Shown here piece by piece: positions 19,438 through 31,683 of a DNA stretch of 64,000 nt (the first letter of the stretch is position 1; each line of letters starts with the position of its first letter). The stretch is from an uncultured Pelagibacteraceae bacterium. Its GTDB lineage: Bacteria > Pseudomonadota > Alphaproteobacteria > Pelagibacterales > Pelagibacteraceae. The stretch is from the NCBI GenBank assembly GCA_902592675.1, contig CACJFJ010000001.1:124001-188000 (forward strand). The letters run 5' to 3'. The notes under the pieces are model-generated. The model saw only the letters and a program-made list of their open reading frames with translations. It did not search any database and had not been told where the DNA came from. Position numbers and translations under genes: made by a program.

Positions 19438-20742
19438 TTACTTGCTAAATCTAGCAATAATTCCTATTTCACCTTCACCTTCCAAAGCAAGTAATATTAA
19501 TTTTGAAGCATTACTATATTTTATATCTCTTATTCTATCTCCAATAAATATTTTCTCTTTATATATTATTTTTTTTAAGTCTTTTGAAAATTTTATCCTA
19601 TAAACACTTTTGCCATTTAAAGATGTTAGTAAGAAATTATCTTGCCACGACTCACTAAAATTCTCTGGCAGGTAAATAATTTCAGAAATTCCTATTGAGG
19701 GTATAAATGAGAAAACCGGCTCTATAAAACCATTTTCACTATGATTTTTTTTGTATTTCAAATTTTTGTCGAAGTACGATTGTCCATATGAAGATATTGG
19801 CCAGCCATAATTTCCCTTAAAAAAAATTCTATTTATTTCATCTCCACCTCTAGGACCATGTTCAGTAGATAAAATTTTATCATTTTTAAAAACCAAAAGG
19901 CCTTGAGGATTTCTATGACCTTTTGAGAAAATTAGATATTCTTTTTTATCTTTACTTTCCAAAGATTTAAATAATACTTTTCCAAAAATTGATTTTTCAC
20001 TTTGAGCATCTCCTCCTATAAAATCTGGGGTTGAACTATCTCCTACGGTGAACAAAATTCCATTTTGATTATTATGAGAATATTTTTGTATTCTTCCACC
20101 TTGTATCATTGATTTTAAGCATTCCTCAGACTTAAAGAATTCTTTAAAATTTAAAAACTTTTCATCGATAATTGCTTCATCAATTTGAAATTTAAAACAC
20201 TTATCCTTATAGCTCGCGTAAGACAAATAAATCTTATTATCACTAATAAAAGAGTCTAAAATCTGATAGGGCTTAATATTAATAGAAATCTTCTTAAAAT
20301 TATTTTTTTTAATATCGCTTTCAAGATTTTCAATTTTATTAATTTGAAAAATATTTCCTTTAATATCAATTATTAAAACTCTTTCGTCCAAAAGTTCTAT
20401 AAAAAAAGATTTTCTTTGGGTATTTTTATTATATATGCCCTCTGTACTTGTTAAAAAATCTAATTTATATCTGTTAAAATTTACTTTAATTGACTGCGTT
20501 TCAGGAATAAACTTTACATTATAATCATTTTGAAACTGCTTAAAAAATTTATCTGAATAAGTAATTTTAATTATAGCCTGAACTTTTAAAGGAGTGTAGG
20601 GCCATAAATATTTATTTATATAAGTTTTTAATTTATTTTGATCAAATATATTTAAATAGACAAAATAGATAATTAATAATGATATAATTATAAAAAAAAT
20701 CAAAACAATTTTTTTTAAATTTTTATAATTAAGTATTTTCAC
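19438..20742 (-). CDS. PQQ-dependent aldose sugar dehydrogenase-like beta-propeller protein, membrane anchored
   Basis: The 434-aa protein has one N-terminal membrane helix (about residues 10-30) and a predicted periplasmic beta-propeller. GHRNPQGLLVF, STEHGPRGGDEINR and GNYGWPISSYG are the shared signatures of the glucose/sorbosone dehydrogenase (YliI/GSDH) family. Known members oxidise aldoses with PQQ. The substrate and true cofactor use here are unknown, and no PQQ synthesis genes are in the window. It starts at the base next to the lpdA stop, so it is co-transcribed with the 2-oxoglutarate dehydrogenase genes, which is an odd partner. Confidence 0.8.
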   Translation of the reverse strand: MKILNYKNLKKIVLIFFIIISLLIIYFVYLNIFDQNKLKTYINKYLWPYTPLKVQAIIKITYSDKFFKQFQNDYNVKFIPETQSIKVNFNRYKLDFLTSTEGIYNKNTQRKSFFIELLDERVLIIDIKGNIFQINKIENLESDIKKNNFKKISINIKPYQILDSFISDNKIYLSYASYKDKCFKFQIDEAIIDEKFLNFKEFFKSEECLKSMIQGGRIQKYSHNNQNGILFTVGDSSTPDFIGGDAQSEKSIFGKVLFKSLESKDKKEYLIFSKGHRNPQGLLVFKNDKILSTEHGPRGGDEINRIFFKGNYGWPISSYGQSYFDKNLKYKKNHSENGFIEPVFSFIPSIGISEIIYLPENFSESWQDNFLLTSLNGKSVYRIKFSKDLKKIIYKEKIFIGDRIRDIKYSNASKLILLALEGEGEIGIIARFSK

Positions 20743-22143
20743 TTAAGAATGTATCGCTCGATTATCAACAGAGAGTGCTGCTTCTTTAACTGCTTCAGAA
20801 AACGTGGGATGTGCATGACATGTTCTAGCGATATCCTCAGAGCTAGCACCAAATTCCATTGCAACACCTATTTCTGCAATTAATTCTCCAGCATGAGGCC
20901 CGATCAAGTGAGCACCAAGAACTCGATCAGTTTTTGCATCTGCGATAATTTTTACAAATCCCTCAGCCTCATCAATAGCTTTAGCTCTAGAATTTGCCAT
21001 AAAGGAAAATTTGCCTACTTTAAATTTTACATTTTGTTGTTTGAGTTGTTCCTCAGTTTTTCCAATAGAGGCAACTTCTGGTGTGGTATAAATTACACCA
21101 GGAATAGTATTATAATTTACATGTCCAGATTGACCTGCAATATTTTCAGCTACTGCAATTCCCTCATCTTCAGCTTTATGTGCTAACATTGGTCCATCTA
21201 TGACATCACCTATTGCAAATATATTGTTTAAATTTGTTTTAAAATTCTTATCTGTTTTAATTCTATTTTTTTTATCTACTTCAATTCCAATTTTTTGCAA
21301 ATTTAAGTAATTGGTATTAGGTTTCCTGCCAACTGAAATCAATGCTACATCACAATTAAATTCTTTAACACTGCCATTTTTATCTTTTGTAGTAATTATC
21401 GCGCCAGAATTATTTTTTTTTATTCCCTCAACCTTATGGTTCATATGAAAATGAATACCTTGTTTTTTTAGAATTTTCATAAATTCACTTGAGATTTCTT
21501 TATCCATACCGGGTGTGATATGATCTAAAAATTCAATAACATGAACTTCTGCACCTAATCTTGACCAAACAGAACCCATTTCTAATCCAATATATCCGCC
21601 TCCAATTACAATCATTTTGCTTGGAACTTTTTCTAGTTTTAACACTCCAGTTGATGAAACAATAATTTTTTCGTCAAACTCAACACCTGGAAGAGATACT
21701 GGGACTGATCCTGTTGCAATTATAGTTTTATCTGCCTCTATAATGATTTCCTTGTTTTGATCATCTTTAATTAAAATTTTTTTATCTGAGTGAAAGCTTG
21801 CAACACCTTTAAAATATGTGACTTTATTTTTCTTAAATAGAAATTCAACACCCTTCGTTAAAATTGTAACTGCCTTATCTTTATTTTGCATCATTTTTGA
21901 TAAATTTAATTTTATATCACCTACCTCAATTCCTTTACTTTTTAAATTTTTGGCTTTTTTAAACTCATCAGATAAATTTAATAAACTTTTTGAGGGGATA
22001 CATCCAACATTCAAACAAGTTCCACCTAGCGTTCCACGAGACTCTACACATGCAGTTTTTAAGCCTAGTTGAGCCAGCCTAATAGCACAAACATAGCCAC
22101 CAGGACCTCCACCAATAACAACTGCTTGAAATTGATCTTTCAT
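20743..22143 (-). CDS. lpdA: Dihydrolipoamide dehydrogenase (E3)
   Basis: The 466-aa flavoprotein disulfide reductase has the FAD motif GGGPGGYVCAIRLAQLG and the redox pair in GGTCLNVGCIPSK (about residues 41-53). The NAD motif is IGGGYIGLEMGS, then IFAIGDVIDGPMLAHKAEDEG, and the interface base is H in HAHPTFSEAVKEA. It reoxidises lipoamide of 2-oxoacid dehydrogenase complexes. It follows sucB with no gap, so it probably serves mainly the 2-oxoglutarate complex. Confidence 0.97.
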   Translation of the reverse strand: MKDQFQAVVIGGGPGGYVCAIRLAQLGLKTACVESRGTLGGTCLNVGCIPSKSLLNLSDEFKKAKNLKSKGIEVGDIKLNLSKMMQNKDKAVTILTKGVEFLFKKNKVTYFKGVASFHSDKKILIKDDQNKEIIIEADKTIIATGSVPVSLPGVEFDEKIIVSSTGVLKLEKVPSKMIVIGGGYIGLEMGSVWSRLGAEVHVIEFLDHITPGMDKEISSEFMKILKKQGIHFHMNHKVEGIKKNNSGAIITTKDKNGSVKEFNCDVALISVGRKPNTNYLNLQKIGIEVDKKNRIKTDKNFKTNLNNIFAIGDVIDGPMLAHKAEDEGIAVAENIAGQSGHVNYNTIPGVIYTTPEVASIGKTEEQLKQQNVKFKVGKFSFMANSRAKAIDEAEGFVKIIADAKTDRVLGAHLIGPHAGELIAEIGVAMEFGASSEDIARTCHAHPTFSEAVKEAALSVDNRAIHS

Positions 22144-23445
22144 TTAAATATCTAAAAACAACCTTCTAGGATCTTCTAAGTTTTCTTTTACCATTTTTAA
22201 AAATGATACTGAGTCTTTTCCATCAATGATCCTATGATCGTAAGACAAAGCTAGGTACATAATTGGTTTTATTTTAATTTCACCATTAACTGCTATAGGT
22301 CTATCTACTATGTTGTGCATTCCAAGAACACCTGACTGAGGTAAATTTAATATTGGTGTTGATAACATTGAGCCGTAAACTCCTCCATTGCTTATTGTAA
22401 AGGTTCCACCTTGAAGATCTTCAATTATAAGTTTTCCATCTCTCGCTTTTTCTGAGATTTCTTTAATATTTTTTTCAATATCCGCAAATGAAAGTTCATC
22501 TGCATTTTTAAGAACAGGAACAACTAGGCCCTTTTCCGTACCTACAGCAAAACTTATATTGTAATAATTTTTATAAATTATCTCATCCCCCTCTATTTCC
22601 GCATTAACTGCAGGGAAATTTTTTAGGGCGACTACACAAGCTTTAACAAAAAAAGACATAAAACCTAGCTTGACTCCATATCTATTTTGAAAATCATCTT
22701 GATTATCTTTTCTCATCTGAATAATATTTGACATATCGACTTCATTAAAAGTTGTAAGCAACGCTGCATTTTCTTGAGCTTGTTTTAATCTTTTTGCAAT
22801 AGTCTGTCTTAACCTAGTCATTTTTATTTTTTCTTCATGACCATACTTAATCTTTCTCTCTGATGGAGGTGGGTTTATCCCCATCAACTCTATTAAGTCA
22901 CTTTTCAAGACTCTTCCCTGTTTTCCTGAACCTTTTACAGATTTTATATCAATATTATTTTCAGTCGCAATTTTTCTTACTGCGGGCGATAATATTTGAT
23001 CGGACTCTTCATTCGCTCCCTCTTTGGCATCAGTAACTTCATTATCTAAAATTAATGGCTCTTCTTTATAGTCATCATCTATTGATTTTTCTTCATTAAA
23101 GACTTTAGGCTCTTTTTTTTCAACTTGAGTTTCTAGTTTTACAACATTGTCTTTTCCTTCAGGATTTTCTGAAATTTCATTTTCTTTAGTATTATTTAAA
23201 CTTGAATTTTTTTCTATGACTGAACCTAGAAGTGCTCCAACTTCTACAACAGAACCATCTTTTGATGAAATCTTATTTAATATTCCAGTCACAGGCGACG
23301 GCACCTCAAGATTGACCTTATCAGTTTCAAGTTCAACCAAAGGTTCGTCTGCTTCAACTCTATCACCCTCACTCTTTAGCCACCTAGAAACTGTAGCTTC
23401 TGTTATACTTTCACCAAGAACAGGGACTAAAATTTTTTCACTCAT
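22144..23445 (-). CDS. sucB: 2-oxoglutarate dehydrogenase E2 (dihydrolipoyl succinyltransferase)
   Basis: The 433-aa protein has a lipoyl domain ([15 protein letters not shown], lipoyl-Lys near residue 43), an acidic Glu/Lys/Asp-rich linker (about 85-145) and an E3-binding domain ([28 protein letters not shown]). The catalytic domain ends with [15 protein letters not shown], which has the active-site His. It transfers succinyl groups to CoA. It is five bases after sucA and adjoins lpdA, giving a sucAB-lpd order. Confidence 0.97.
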   Translation of the reverse strand: MSEKILVPVLGESITEATVSRWLKSEGDRVEADEPLVELETDKVNLEVPSPVTGILNKISSKDGSVVEVGALLGSVIEKNSSLNNTKENEISENPEGKDNVVKLETQVEKKEPKVFNEEKSIDDDYKEEPLILDNEVTDAKEGANEESDQILSPAVRKIATENNIDIKSVKGSGKQGRVLKSDLIELMGINPPPSERKIKYGHEEKIKMTRLRQTIAKRLKQAQENAALLTTFNEVDMSNIIQMRKDNQDDFQNRYGVKLGFMSFFVKACVVALKNFPAVNAEIEGDEIIYKNYYNISFAVGTEKGLVVPVLKNADELSFADIEKNIKEISEKARDGKLIIEDLQGGTFTISNGGVYGSMLSTPILNLPQSGVLGMHNIVDRPIAVNGEIKIKPIMYLALSYDHRIIDGKDSVSFLKMVKENLEDPRRLFLDI

Positions 23446-23450
23446 CTTAT

Positions 23451-26324
23451 TTATTCAAAAACTTTCTTAATAATTTCTTGCTGTTGAGAAATGTGCCTTT
23501 TTGCGTATCCAGTAGCAGGAGATGCATCAGGTTTTCTTCCAATGTAAGCAATATTGTTATTATTAGCCTTAATATTATCTAATGTCCATTGGATATAGTC
23601 TCTTACTGAAAACCAAGCACCCATATTTTTTGGTTCCTCTTGACACCAATAAAATTTAGCATTTTTAGCATATGGTTTAAGTTCTTTTACTAAGCTTTTT
23701 ACAGGGAAAGGATAAAGTTGCTCAATTCTATAAAATACAATGTCGTCTTTCTTTAATTTTTCTCTTGCCTCAAGTAAATCAAAATAAATTTTTCCAGAAC
23801 AAATAATCACCTTTCTAATTTTTTTGGATTTTTTTAATTCTATAAATCCTTTAATTTTTGGATCTAAAGCATGATCCCATAAAACTCTATGAAAAGAATT
23901 TTTTTTGTTAAAATCCTCTAAATCAGAAACACAATGTTTGTGTCTTAGTAACGATTTAGGTGTCATAATAATTAAAGGTTTCCTAAAATCTCTATGCATT
24001 TGTCTTCTCAACGCGTGAAAATAGTTTGCTGGAGTTGTGCAATTCATAACCTGCAAATTATCATTTGAACATAACTGCAAAAATCTTTCCAGCCTTGCAG
24101 ATGAATGTTCTGGTCCCTGTCCTTCATATCCATGCGGCAGCAACATTACCAATCCAGATGCTCTAGACCACTTTCTCTCTCCTGATGCAATAAATTGATC
24201 AATAACAACTTGTGCGCCATTAGCAAAGTCACCAAATTGAGCCTCCCATAATGTAAGAGTATTTGGTTCAACTAAACTATAGCCATATTCAAATCCTAAA
24301 ACAGCAAGTTCAGACAAAAAACTGTCTATAATTTCAAATTTTTTTTGTTTAACTGATATATTATTTAAGGGTATAAATCTGGAATTATCAATTTGATTTC
24401 TTAATACAGAATGTCTTTGACTAAAAGTTCCCCTACCAGAGTCTTGACCTACTAATCTTACTGGATAACCTTCTTCTAATAAAGATCCAAAAGCTAAAGA
24501 CTCTGCTGTAGACCAATCAATTCCTTTTTCATTATCAATACTCAATTTTCTGTTGTCTAAAATTTTAGTGATAGTTTTATGAATATTCATATTCTGAGGA
24601 ATAGTATGAATTTTATCAGAGATTTCTTTTAATTTTTTGATATCTGCACCAGTCGCACCTCTCTTATCTTTACCTTTTTCAGGTCTATACCTAGACCAAG
24701 TGCCCTCGAACCACTCAATTTTTGGCTTATAATTTTTTGCATTTTTATATTGTTCCTCTAATAAATCTTTAAAATTTTTAATTTCATTAATTAAATATTC
24801 TCTTGATATTGACTTATTATTAATTAGTTTTTCTCCATAAACTTTTACAGTTGAAGGATGAGATCTAATTTTTTTATACATAAGAGGTTGAGTAAAAGAG
24901 GGCTCATCACCTTCATTATGACCAAATCTTCTATAACATATTAGATCTATAACTACGTCTCTGTTAAACTTTAATCTGAAATCTGTTGCAATTCTTGCTG
25001 CATAAACAACTGCTTCTGGATCATCTCCGTTCACGTGAATTATTGGTGCCTCAACCATTTTTGCCACATCAGATGGGTAAGGTGAAGATCTTGCAAATCT
25101 AGGACTTGTGGTAAAACCTATTTGGTTATTGACTATAATATGTATTGTACCACCTGTGTTATGGCCTGGAAGACCTGACATAGCAAAACACTCTGCCACA
25201 ACTCCTTGTCCTGCAAAAGCTGCATCACCATGAATTAAAATTGGAATTACTTTTTTTCTATATTTATCCTTATGAAAAAACTGCTTTGCTCTTGTTTGAC
25301 CAAGAACAACAGGGTTGACAGCTTCTAAATGTGAAGGGTTGTCTGTTAAGCTAACATGAACAGAATTTCCATCAAATTCTCTATTAGATGAAGCGCCTAA
25401 ATGATATTTCACATCACCTGTATCATCTTTTGAATTAGAGCTTACTTCACCAGCAAATTCATTAAATATTCTCTTATAAGATTTCTGTAAAACATTAGCT
25501 AATACATTTAATCTTCCTCTGTGTGACATTCCAATCTTAACCTCTTTAACTTTTGATTGGCCACCTATTTTAATAATTTGCTCCAAAGCAGGGATCAGAC
25601 TTTCACCTCCATCAAGACCAAATCTTTTTGAACCAACATATTTAGTATGAAGAAATTTTTCAAAACCTTCAGCTTGAATCAATTTATTAAGAATTGCCTC
25701 TTTACCATTTTGAGTAAAATTAAAATCATCAGTCATTTCGACACGGTCTCGAAACCACTTTCTTTCAGTTGGATTAGAGATATGCATATACTCATATCCT
25801 AATGAGCCACAATATTTTTCTCTTAAAAAATTTAAAATTTCATTAATATTTGCATTTTTTTTATTTATTACTTTGTCCAAGAAAATTTTTTTCTTATAAT
25901 CTTCTTTTTTAAATCCATAAGACTCTGGATGTAATTCATCTAGATACTCTGAACTTAGTAAGCCTAACGGGTCTAATTTTGCAATCAAGTGTCCCCTTTG
26001 TCTATAAGATCTTATCATTGCCACAGCCTTAATAGAGTCTGCGTTTGATTTCATTAAATCTAAATCTGATTGTTGATTGTCATTTTTTTTTAAATTTTCA
26101 AATTTTTTTAATGAAATTTTTTTAGAAGGGCTCCAAGATGGACCATTAATTTCTTTTATAATGATATTTTCCTCTTCTCCTATTTCCTTGAAATAATTAC
26201 TCCAGCTTTCTGGTAATGATGGGTCATTATTAACAAACTTCATATACATTTCTTCAATAAAGGCGCTATTAGATTTGGTAAGAAATGCAGTTTTTTCGTA
26301 CTCAAGATTTTTTGAAGAAGACAT
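23451..26324 (-). CDS. sucA: 2-oxoglutarate dehydrogenase E1
   Basis: The 957-aa thiamine-diphosphate enzyme begins with the E2-binding segment [20 protein letters not shown]. It has [14 protein letters not shown], the ThDP/Mg region [12 protein letters not shown] and [12 protein letters not shown], and the C-terminal [13 protein letters not shown] and [19 protein letters not shown]. It decarboxylates 2-oxoglutarate as the entry step of the complex. It lies between sucD and sucB. Length matches the alphaproteobacterial SucA. Confidence 0.98.
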   Translation of the reverse strand: MSSSKNLEYEKTAFLTKSNSAFIEEMYMKFVNNDPSLPESWSNYFKEIGEEENIIIKEINGPSWSPSKKISLKKFENLKKNDNQQSDLDLMKSNADSIKAVAMIRSYRQRGHLIAKLDPLGLLSSEYLDELHPESYGFKKEDYKKKIFLDKVINKKNANINEILNFLREKYCGSLGYEYMHISNPTERKWFRDRVEMTDDFNFTQNGKEAILNKLIQAEGFEKFLHTKYVGSKRFGLDGGESLIPALEQIIKIGGQSKVKEVKIGMSHRGRLNVLANVLQKSYKRIFNEFAGEVSSNSKDDTGDVKYHLGASSNREFDGNSVHVSLTDNPSHLEAVNPVVLGQTRAKQFFHKDKYRKKVIPILIHGDAAFAGQGVVAECFAMSGLPGHNTGGTIHIIVNNQIGFTTSPRFARSSPYPSDVAKMVEAPIIHVNGDDPEAVVYAARIATDFRLKFNRDVVIDLICYRRFGHNEGDEPSFTQPLMYKKIRSHPSTVKVYGEKLINNKSISREYLINEIKNFKDLLEEQYKNAKNYKPKIEWFEGTWSRYRPEKGKDKRGATGADIKKLKEISDKIHTIPQNMNIHKTITKILDNRKLSIDNEKGIDWSTAESLAFGSLLEEGYPVRLVGQDSGRGTFSQRHSVLRNQIDNSRFIPLNNISVKQKKFEIIDSFLSELAVLGFEYGYSLVEPNTLTLWEAQFGDFANGAQVVIDQFIASGERKWSRASGLVMLLPHGYEGQGPEHSSARLERFLQLCSNDNLQVMNCTTPANYFHALRRQMHRDFRKPLIIMTPKSLLRHKHCVSDLEDFNKKNSFHRVLWDHALDPKIKGFIELKKSKKIRKVIICSGKIYFDLLEAREKLKKDDIVFYRIEQLYPFPVKSLVKELKPYAKNAKFYWCQEEPKNMGAWFSVRDYIQWTLDNIKANNNNIAYIGRKPDASPATGYAKRHISQQQEIIKKVFE

Positions 26325-26359
26325 TATTTTAGATCAATATAAACCTACAAACAAATTTT

Positions 26360-27235
26360 TCAATTAGTCAATTTATCAAAAAGTGTTTTTCCAATTTTTG
26401 ATGGTGAGTTTGCTATAGTAATACCACAATCTTCCATTTTTTTTATTTTGTGCTCAGCACCGCCTTTTCCACCCGATATTATAGCTCCAGCATGTCCCAT
26501 TCTTCGACCTGGAGGAGCTGTAATACCTGCAATAAATCCTACCATTGGTTTCTTAATTTTATGATTTTTAACAAATTCTGCTGCTTCTTCTTCAGCAGTT
26601 CCTCCAATTTCACCTATCATTAAAATTGATTTAGTTTCTTCATCGTTCAAAAATAAATCTAAACAATCTATAAAGTTTGTACCATTTATTGGATCTCCAC
26701 CAATTCCAATACATGTTGACTGACCAAGTCCATTTTCAGTTGTTTGTGCAACCGCTTCATATGTCAATGTGCCAGATCTAGAGACAATACCAACTGATCC
26801 TCTCTGATGAATATTTCCAGGCATAATACCAATCTTGCACTCATCAGGAGTTATAATTCCTGGGCAGTTAGGACCAATTAACCTTGAATTTGATTTTAAT
26901 AATTTTTGTTTTACTTTGAGCATGTCTTGAATAGGAATACCTTCTGTGATGCATACAATGAGTTCAATTGATGCTTCAATTGCTTCAATAATTGCAGCTG
27001 CTGCAAATTTTGCAGGAACATAAATCATTGTAGCATTAGCACCTTCAGATTCTTTTGCTTCTTTTACTGTATTAAAAACAGGGAGTCCTAAATGTTTTTG
27101 TCCACCTTTTTTTGGTGTGACTCCACCAACTAATTTTGTTCCATATTTAATTGCTTGCTCGGAATGAAATGTTCCATGTGATCCAGTAAAACCTTGGCAA
27201 ATTAATCTAGTATTTTTATTAACTAAAACTGACAT
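26360..27235 (-). CDS. sucD: Succinyl-CoA synthetase alpha subunit
   Basis: The 291-aa protein has the CoA-binding N-terminus ([26 protein letters not shown]) and the phospho-His region [18 protein letters not shown]. It phosphorylates itself on His during the conversion of succinyl-CoA to succinate with NTP formation. It adjoins sucC with no gap and precedes sucA by 35 bases. Confidence 0.98.
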   Translation of the reverse strand: MSVLVNKNTRLICQGFTGSHGTFHSEQAIKYGTKLVGGVTPKKGGQKHLGLPVFNTVKEAKESEGANATMIYVPAKFAAAAIIEAIEASIELIVCITEGIPIQDMLKVKQKLLKSNSRLIGPNCPGIITPDECKIGIMPGNIHQRGSVGIVSRSGTLTYEAVAQTTENGLGQSTCIGIGGDPINGTNFIDCLDLFLNDEETKSILMIGEIGGTAEEEAAEFVKNHKIKKPMVGFIAGITAPPGRRMGHAGAIISGGKGGAEHKIKKMEDCGITIANSPSKIGKTLFDKLTN

Positions 27236-28395
27236 TTATTTAATTGCCTCCACAATTTTTTTAGCTGCATCATCAAGATTTTCCGCAGAAATTAATTTTA
27301 AACCAGAGTTATCTAATATTTCTTTGCCTTCCTTAAAATTTGTACCTGCAAGTCTTACTACAAGTGGAACACTAATATTTATTTCTTTAGCTGCATCTAC
27401 CACACCTTGTGCAAGAACATCACATCTCATAATCCCGCCAAAAATATTGATTAATATTCCCTTAACATTTTTATCTGATAAAATTATTTTAAAAGCAGCT
27501 GAAACTTTCTCTTTTGAAGCACCTCCACCAACATCTAAAAAATTTGCTGGTTCTTCGCCATATAACTTAATTATATCCATAGTTGCCATAGCCAATCCCG
27601 CACCATTTACCATACAGCCAATGCTTCCATCTAATTTAATATAAGCTAAATCATGTTTACTTGCTTCAATTTCTGCTGGGTCTTCTTCGTTTAGATCTCT
27701 AAGTTCTAAAATTTCTGGATGTCTAAATAAAGCATTGCTATCAAAGCTAACTTTTGCATCTAAACAAACAATTTTTTTTTCTTTAGTTAATATTAGTGGA
27801 TTTATTTCGACCATATTTGCATCTGTTTTAATAAACATTTTATAAATTGATTTTATTAAATAAATCGCCTCATTTTTAGAATTACCTTCTAGGTTAAAAA
27901 TTCTGATAATTTTTTCACACACTTCATTTGAAATTTTTTCATTTAATTCGACTTTAGTTGTTAAAATTTTATTTGGAGATTTAGCGGCTACTTCCTCAAT
28001 ATCCATTCCACCTTGATCACTTGTAATAAATGCAATTTTTGACGTAGCTCTATCGACTAGACAAGAAAGATAAAATTCCTTTTCAATATTCGATGACTCT
28101 TCAACATAGAGTCTTTTTACTTCTCTTCCTTCTGGCCCTGTTTGATGAGTGATTAATTTTTTTCCTAAAAGCTCTTTAGCTGATTTCTCAAGTTCATTTA
28201 AATTATCTAAAATTTTTACACCACCAGCTTTTCCTCTACCACCAGCATGAATTTGTGCCTTCAAGACATATTTATCAGTTTTTAACGATTTACACTTTTC
28301 TAAAAGTTCTTCAACAGTAAAACCAAACACCCCTTCTGGTACCACTGCACCAAATTGTTTTAAAATTTGTTTAGCTTGATGCTCGTGTATATTCA

Positions 28396-28396
<1 letters not shown>
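27236..28396 (-). CDS. sucC: Succinyl-CoA synthetase beta subunit
   Basis: The 386-aa ATP-grasp protein starts MNIHEHQAKQILKQFG. It has KAQIHAGGRGKAGGVK, MVEINPLILT and the C-terminal FLDVGGGASKEKVSAAF and NIFGGIMRCDVLA. It provides the nucleotide and specificity site of the synthetase. Its first base coincides with the last base of the mdh stop (position 28396), so mdh and sucC overlap by one base. Confidence 0.98.
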
Positions 28397-29367
<971 letters not shown>

Positions 29368-30861
29368 TTATTTCATTGTTGGCATCACGAATTCGGCATT
29401 TGAACGAATTCCAGAAGGCCACCTTGAAGTTATAGTTTTTAATTTAGTATAAAATTTTATACCTTCCATGCCATGCATAGCACTGTCACCAAATAAAGAT
29501 CTTTTCCAGCCTCCAAAACTATGGAAAGCCATTGGAACTGGTATTGGAACATTTATTCCAACCATACCAACTTGAATTTTGCTGGCAAACGTTCTTCCAG
29601 CATCACCGTCTCTAGTATAAATACTAACTCCATTTCCATATTCATGGTCATTTATTAATTTTGTAGCTTCCTCAAAAGTCTTTACTCTAACAACAGATAA
29701 AACAGGTCCAAATATTTCCTCTTTATAAATTCTCATTTCTTTTTTTACATGGTCAAACAAACAACCACCGATATAAAATCCATTTTCATATCCTTGTAAT
29801 TTTAAATTTCTTCCATCAACTAATAATTTTGCTCCTTCCTTTACTCCTAAATCGACATAACCTTTAACTTTTTCTAAATGCTCTTTAGTTACTAGAGGCC
29901 CCATTTCAGAATTTTTATCCATTCCAGGACCAACTTTTAAAGCCTCTGCCTTTTTAGATAATCTTGATACTAATTCGTCTCCAATATCTCCAACTGCAAC
30001 TGCAACTGATTGAGCCATACACCTTTCACCTGCTGACCCATAAGCAGCTCCCATTAAGCCATTTACAGCACCATCTAAATCACAATCAGGCATTACTACT
30101 AGATGGTTTTTTGCACCGCCTAAAGCTTGAACTCTTTTTTCATTTTTTGCAGAATTTTCATATATATATTTTGCAATAGGTGTCGAACCAACGAAACTTA
30201 CTGCCTTAATATCCCTATTTGTAAGAATTGCATCTACAGTTTCTTTGTCTCCGTTCACAACATTAAAAACACCTTCTGGTAAACCTGCTTCTTTTAAAAG
30301 TTCTGCTAATCTTATTGAACATGATGGATCTTTTTCAGAAGGTTTTAATATAAAAGTATTTCCACATGCAATAGCTATAGGAAACATCCACATTGGAACC
30401 ATAGCTGGAAAATTAAATGGTGTAATTCCTGCAACAACTCCTAAAGGTTGTCTTATTGACCAACTATCAACGTTAGTTCCAACATTTTCCGAAAATTCTC
30501 CTTTAAGCAAATGCGGAATACCACATGCAAATTCAACAACTTCAAGTCCTCTAGTTAAAGATCCTTTTGCATCTTCATAAACTTTACCATGTTCTGCAAC
30601 AATTAACTGTGTCAGTTCATCTGAATTTTTTTCTATTAATTCTTTAAATTTAAACATTATTCTTGCTCTTTGGAGAGAAGGTTTTAATGACCACTCATCA
30701 AAGGCTTTTTTAGCAATTACAACTGCTTGATCTAAATCAGATTTAGACGCTAATCTTACTTCTTTTTCCTGCTCTCCAGTTGCAGGATTAAATACTTTAC
30801 CTTTTTTGTCAGAAGTTCCAGGAATTATTTTTCCACCTACAAAATGTTCAATTAATTTCAT
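29368..30861 (-). CDS. mmsA: CoA-acylating (methyl)malonate-semialdehyde dehydrogenase
   Basis: The 497-aa aldehyde dehydrogenase has GVVAGITPFNFPAMVPMWMF, the MmsA-typical GGAKNHLVVMPD, and the catalytic Cys in GSAGERCMAQSVAV. It lacks the general-base Glu seen in hydrolytic ALDHs, and SFGGWKRSLFGD and FYTKLKTITSRWP fit MmsA. It converts methylmalonate or malonate semialdehyde to propionyl- or acetyl-CoA in valine, inositol or beta-alanine catabolism. Its place between sdhB and mdh links it directly to the TCA block and close to DMSP genes. Confidence 0.93.
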   Translation of the reverse strand: MKLIEHFVGGKIIPGTSDKKGKVFNPATGEQEKEVRLASKSDLDQAVVIAKKAFDEWSLKPSLQRARIMFKFKELIEKNSDELTQLIVAEHGKVYEDAKGSLTRGLEVVEFACGIPHLLKGEFSENVGTNVDSWSIRQPLGVVAGITPFNFPAMVPMWMFPIAIACGNTFILKPSEKDPSCSIRLAELLKEAGLPEGVFNVVNGDKETVDAILTNRDIKAVSFVGSTPIAKYIYENSAKNEKRVQALGGAKNHLVVMPDCDLDGAVNGLMGAAYGSAGERCMAQSVAVAVGDIGDELVSRLSKKAEALKVGPGMDKNSEMGPLVTKEHLEKVKGYVDLGVKEGAKLLVDGRNLKLQGYENGFYIGGCLFDHVKKEMRIYKEEIFGPVLSVVRVKTFEEATKLINDHEYGNGVSIYTRDGDAGRTFASKIQVGMVGINVPIPVPMAFHSFGGWKRSLFGDSAMHGMEGIKFYTKLKTITSRWPSGIRSNAEFVMPTMK

Positions 30862-30903
30862 GAATACGATCTTTTAGAGTAAAAATTCTTATTAGTCTAT
30901 TGT

Positions 30904-31683
30904 TTATATATTAGCCGTTGCTAACATTTTTTTTATCTCAGCTATAGCTTTTGCAGGATTTAAACCTTTTGGACATGCACTTGTACAGTTAAGAATTGTA
31001 TGGCAACGATACAACTTAAGTTCATCTGCAACCTTTTTTAATCTTGTTTGCCTTTCTTCATCTCTGCTATCTATAATCCATCTGTACGCTTGAAGTAATA
31101 CTGCCGGACCTAAATATTTATCTCCATTCCACCAGTAGCTAGGACATGATGTTGAGCAGCAGGCACACATAATACATTCGTATGCACCATCTAATTTTGC
31201 TCTATCTTTTTTTGATTGAATTATTTCTTTAGTTTCTGATTTGGAATTTGATTTTAACCAAGGTTCAATCGATTGATATTGTTTGTACAAACCATCTAAA
31301 TCACCAATTAAATCTTTTTTTACTTTTAAATGAGGTAATGGATAAATATTAATATCACCATCTATTTCAGCATGTGGGGTGGTACAAGCTAAACCATTTT
31401 TGCCATCCATATTCATTGCACAAGAACCACAAACTCCATGAGCACATGATCTTCTATATGCCAATGTAGGATCTATCTCATTTTTAATCTTATTTAAAAT
31501 ATCTAATACTTTAGATGGACAATTGCTCATATCAACTTCATATGTATCAATTCTGGGATTTTCTCCAGAAGAGGGATCCCATCTGTATATATTTACTTTC
31601 CTTAAATTTTTTGAGCCAGTTTGATCTTTAAAATATTTACCTTTTTTTACTTTAGAATTTCCAGGTAAATTAATTTGAGCCAT
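30904..31683 (-). CDS. sdhB: Succinate dehydrogenase iron-sulfur subunit
   Basis: The 259-aa protein has the [2Fe-2S] ligands in [12 protein letters not shown] and a later CT, then the two cluster motifs [16 protein letters not shown] and [17 protein letters not shown]. It passes electrons from the flavoprotein to ubiquinone. It overlaps sdhA by one base and ends 42 bases before mmsA. Length and spacing are normal. Confidence 0.98.
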   Translation of the reverse strand: MAQINLPGNSKVKKGKYFKDQTGSKNLRKVNIYRWDPSSGENPRIDTYEVDMSNCPSKVLDILNKIKNEIDPTLAYRRSCAHGVCGSCAMNMDGKNGLACTTPHAEIDGDINIYPLPHLKVKKDLIGDLDGLYKQYQSIEPWLKSNSKSETKEIIQSKKDRAKLDGAYECIMCACCSTSCPSYWWNGDKYLGPAVLLQAYRWIIDSRDEERQTRLKKVADELKLYRCHTILNCTSACPKGLNPAKAIAEIKKMLATANI

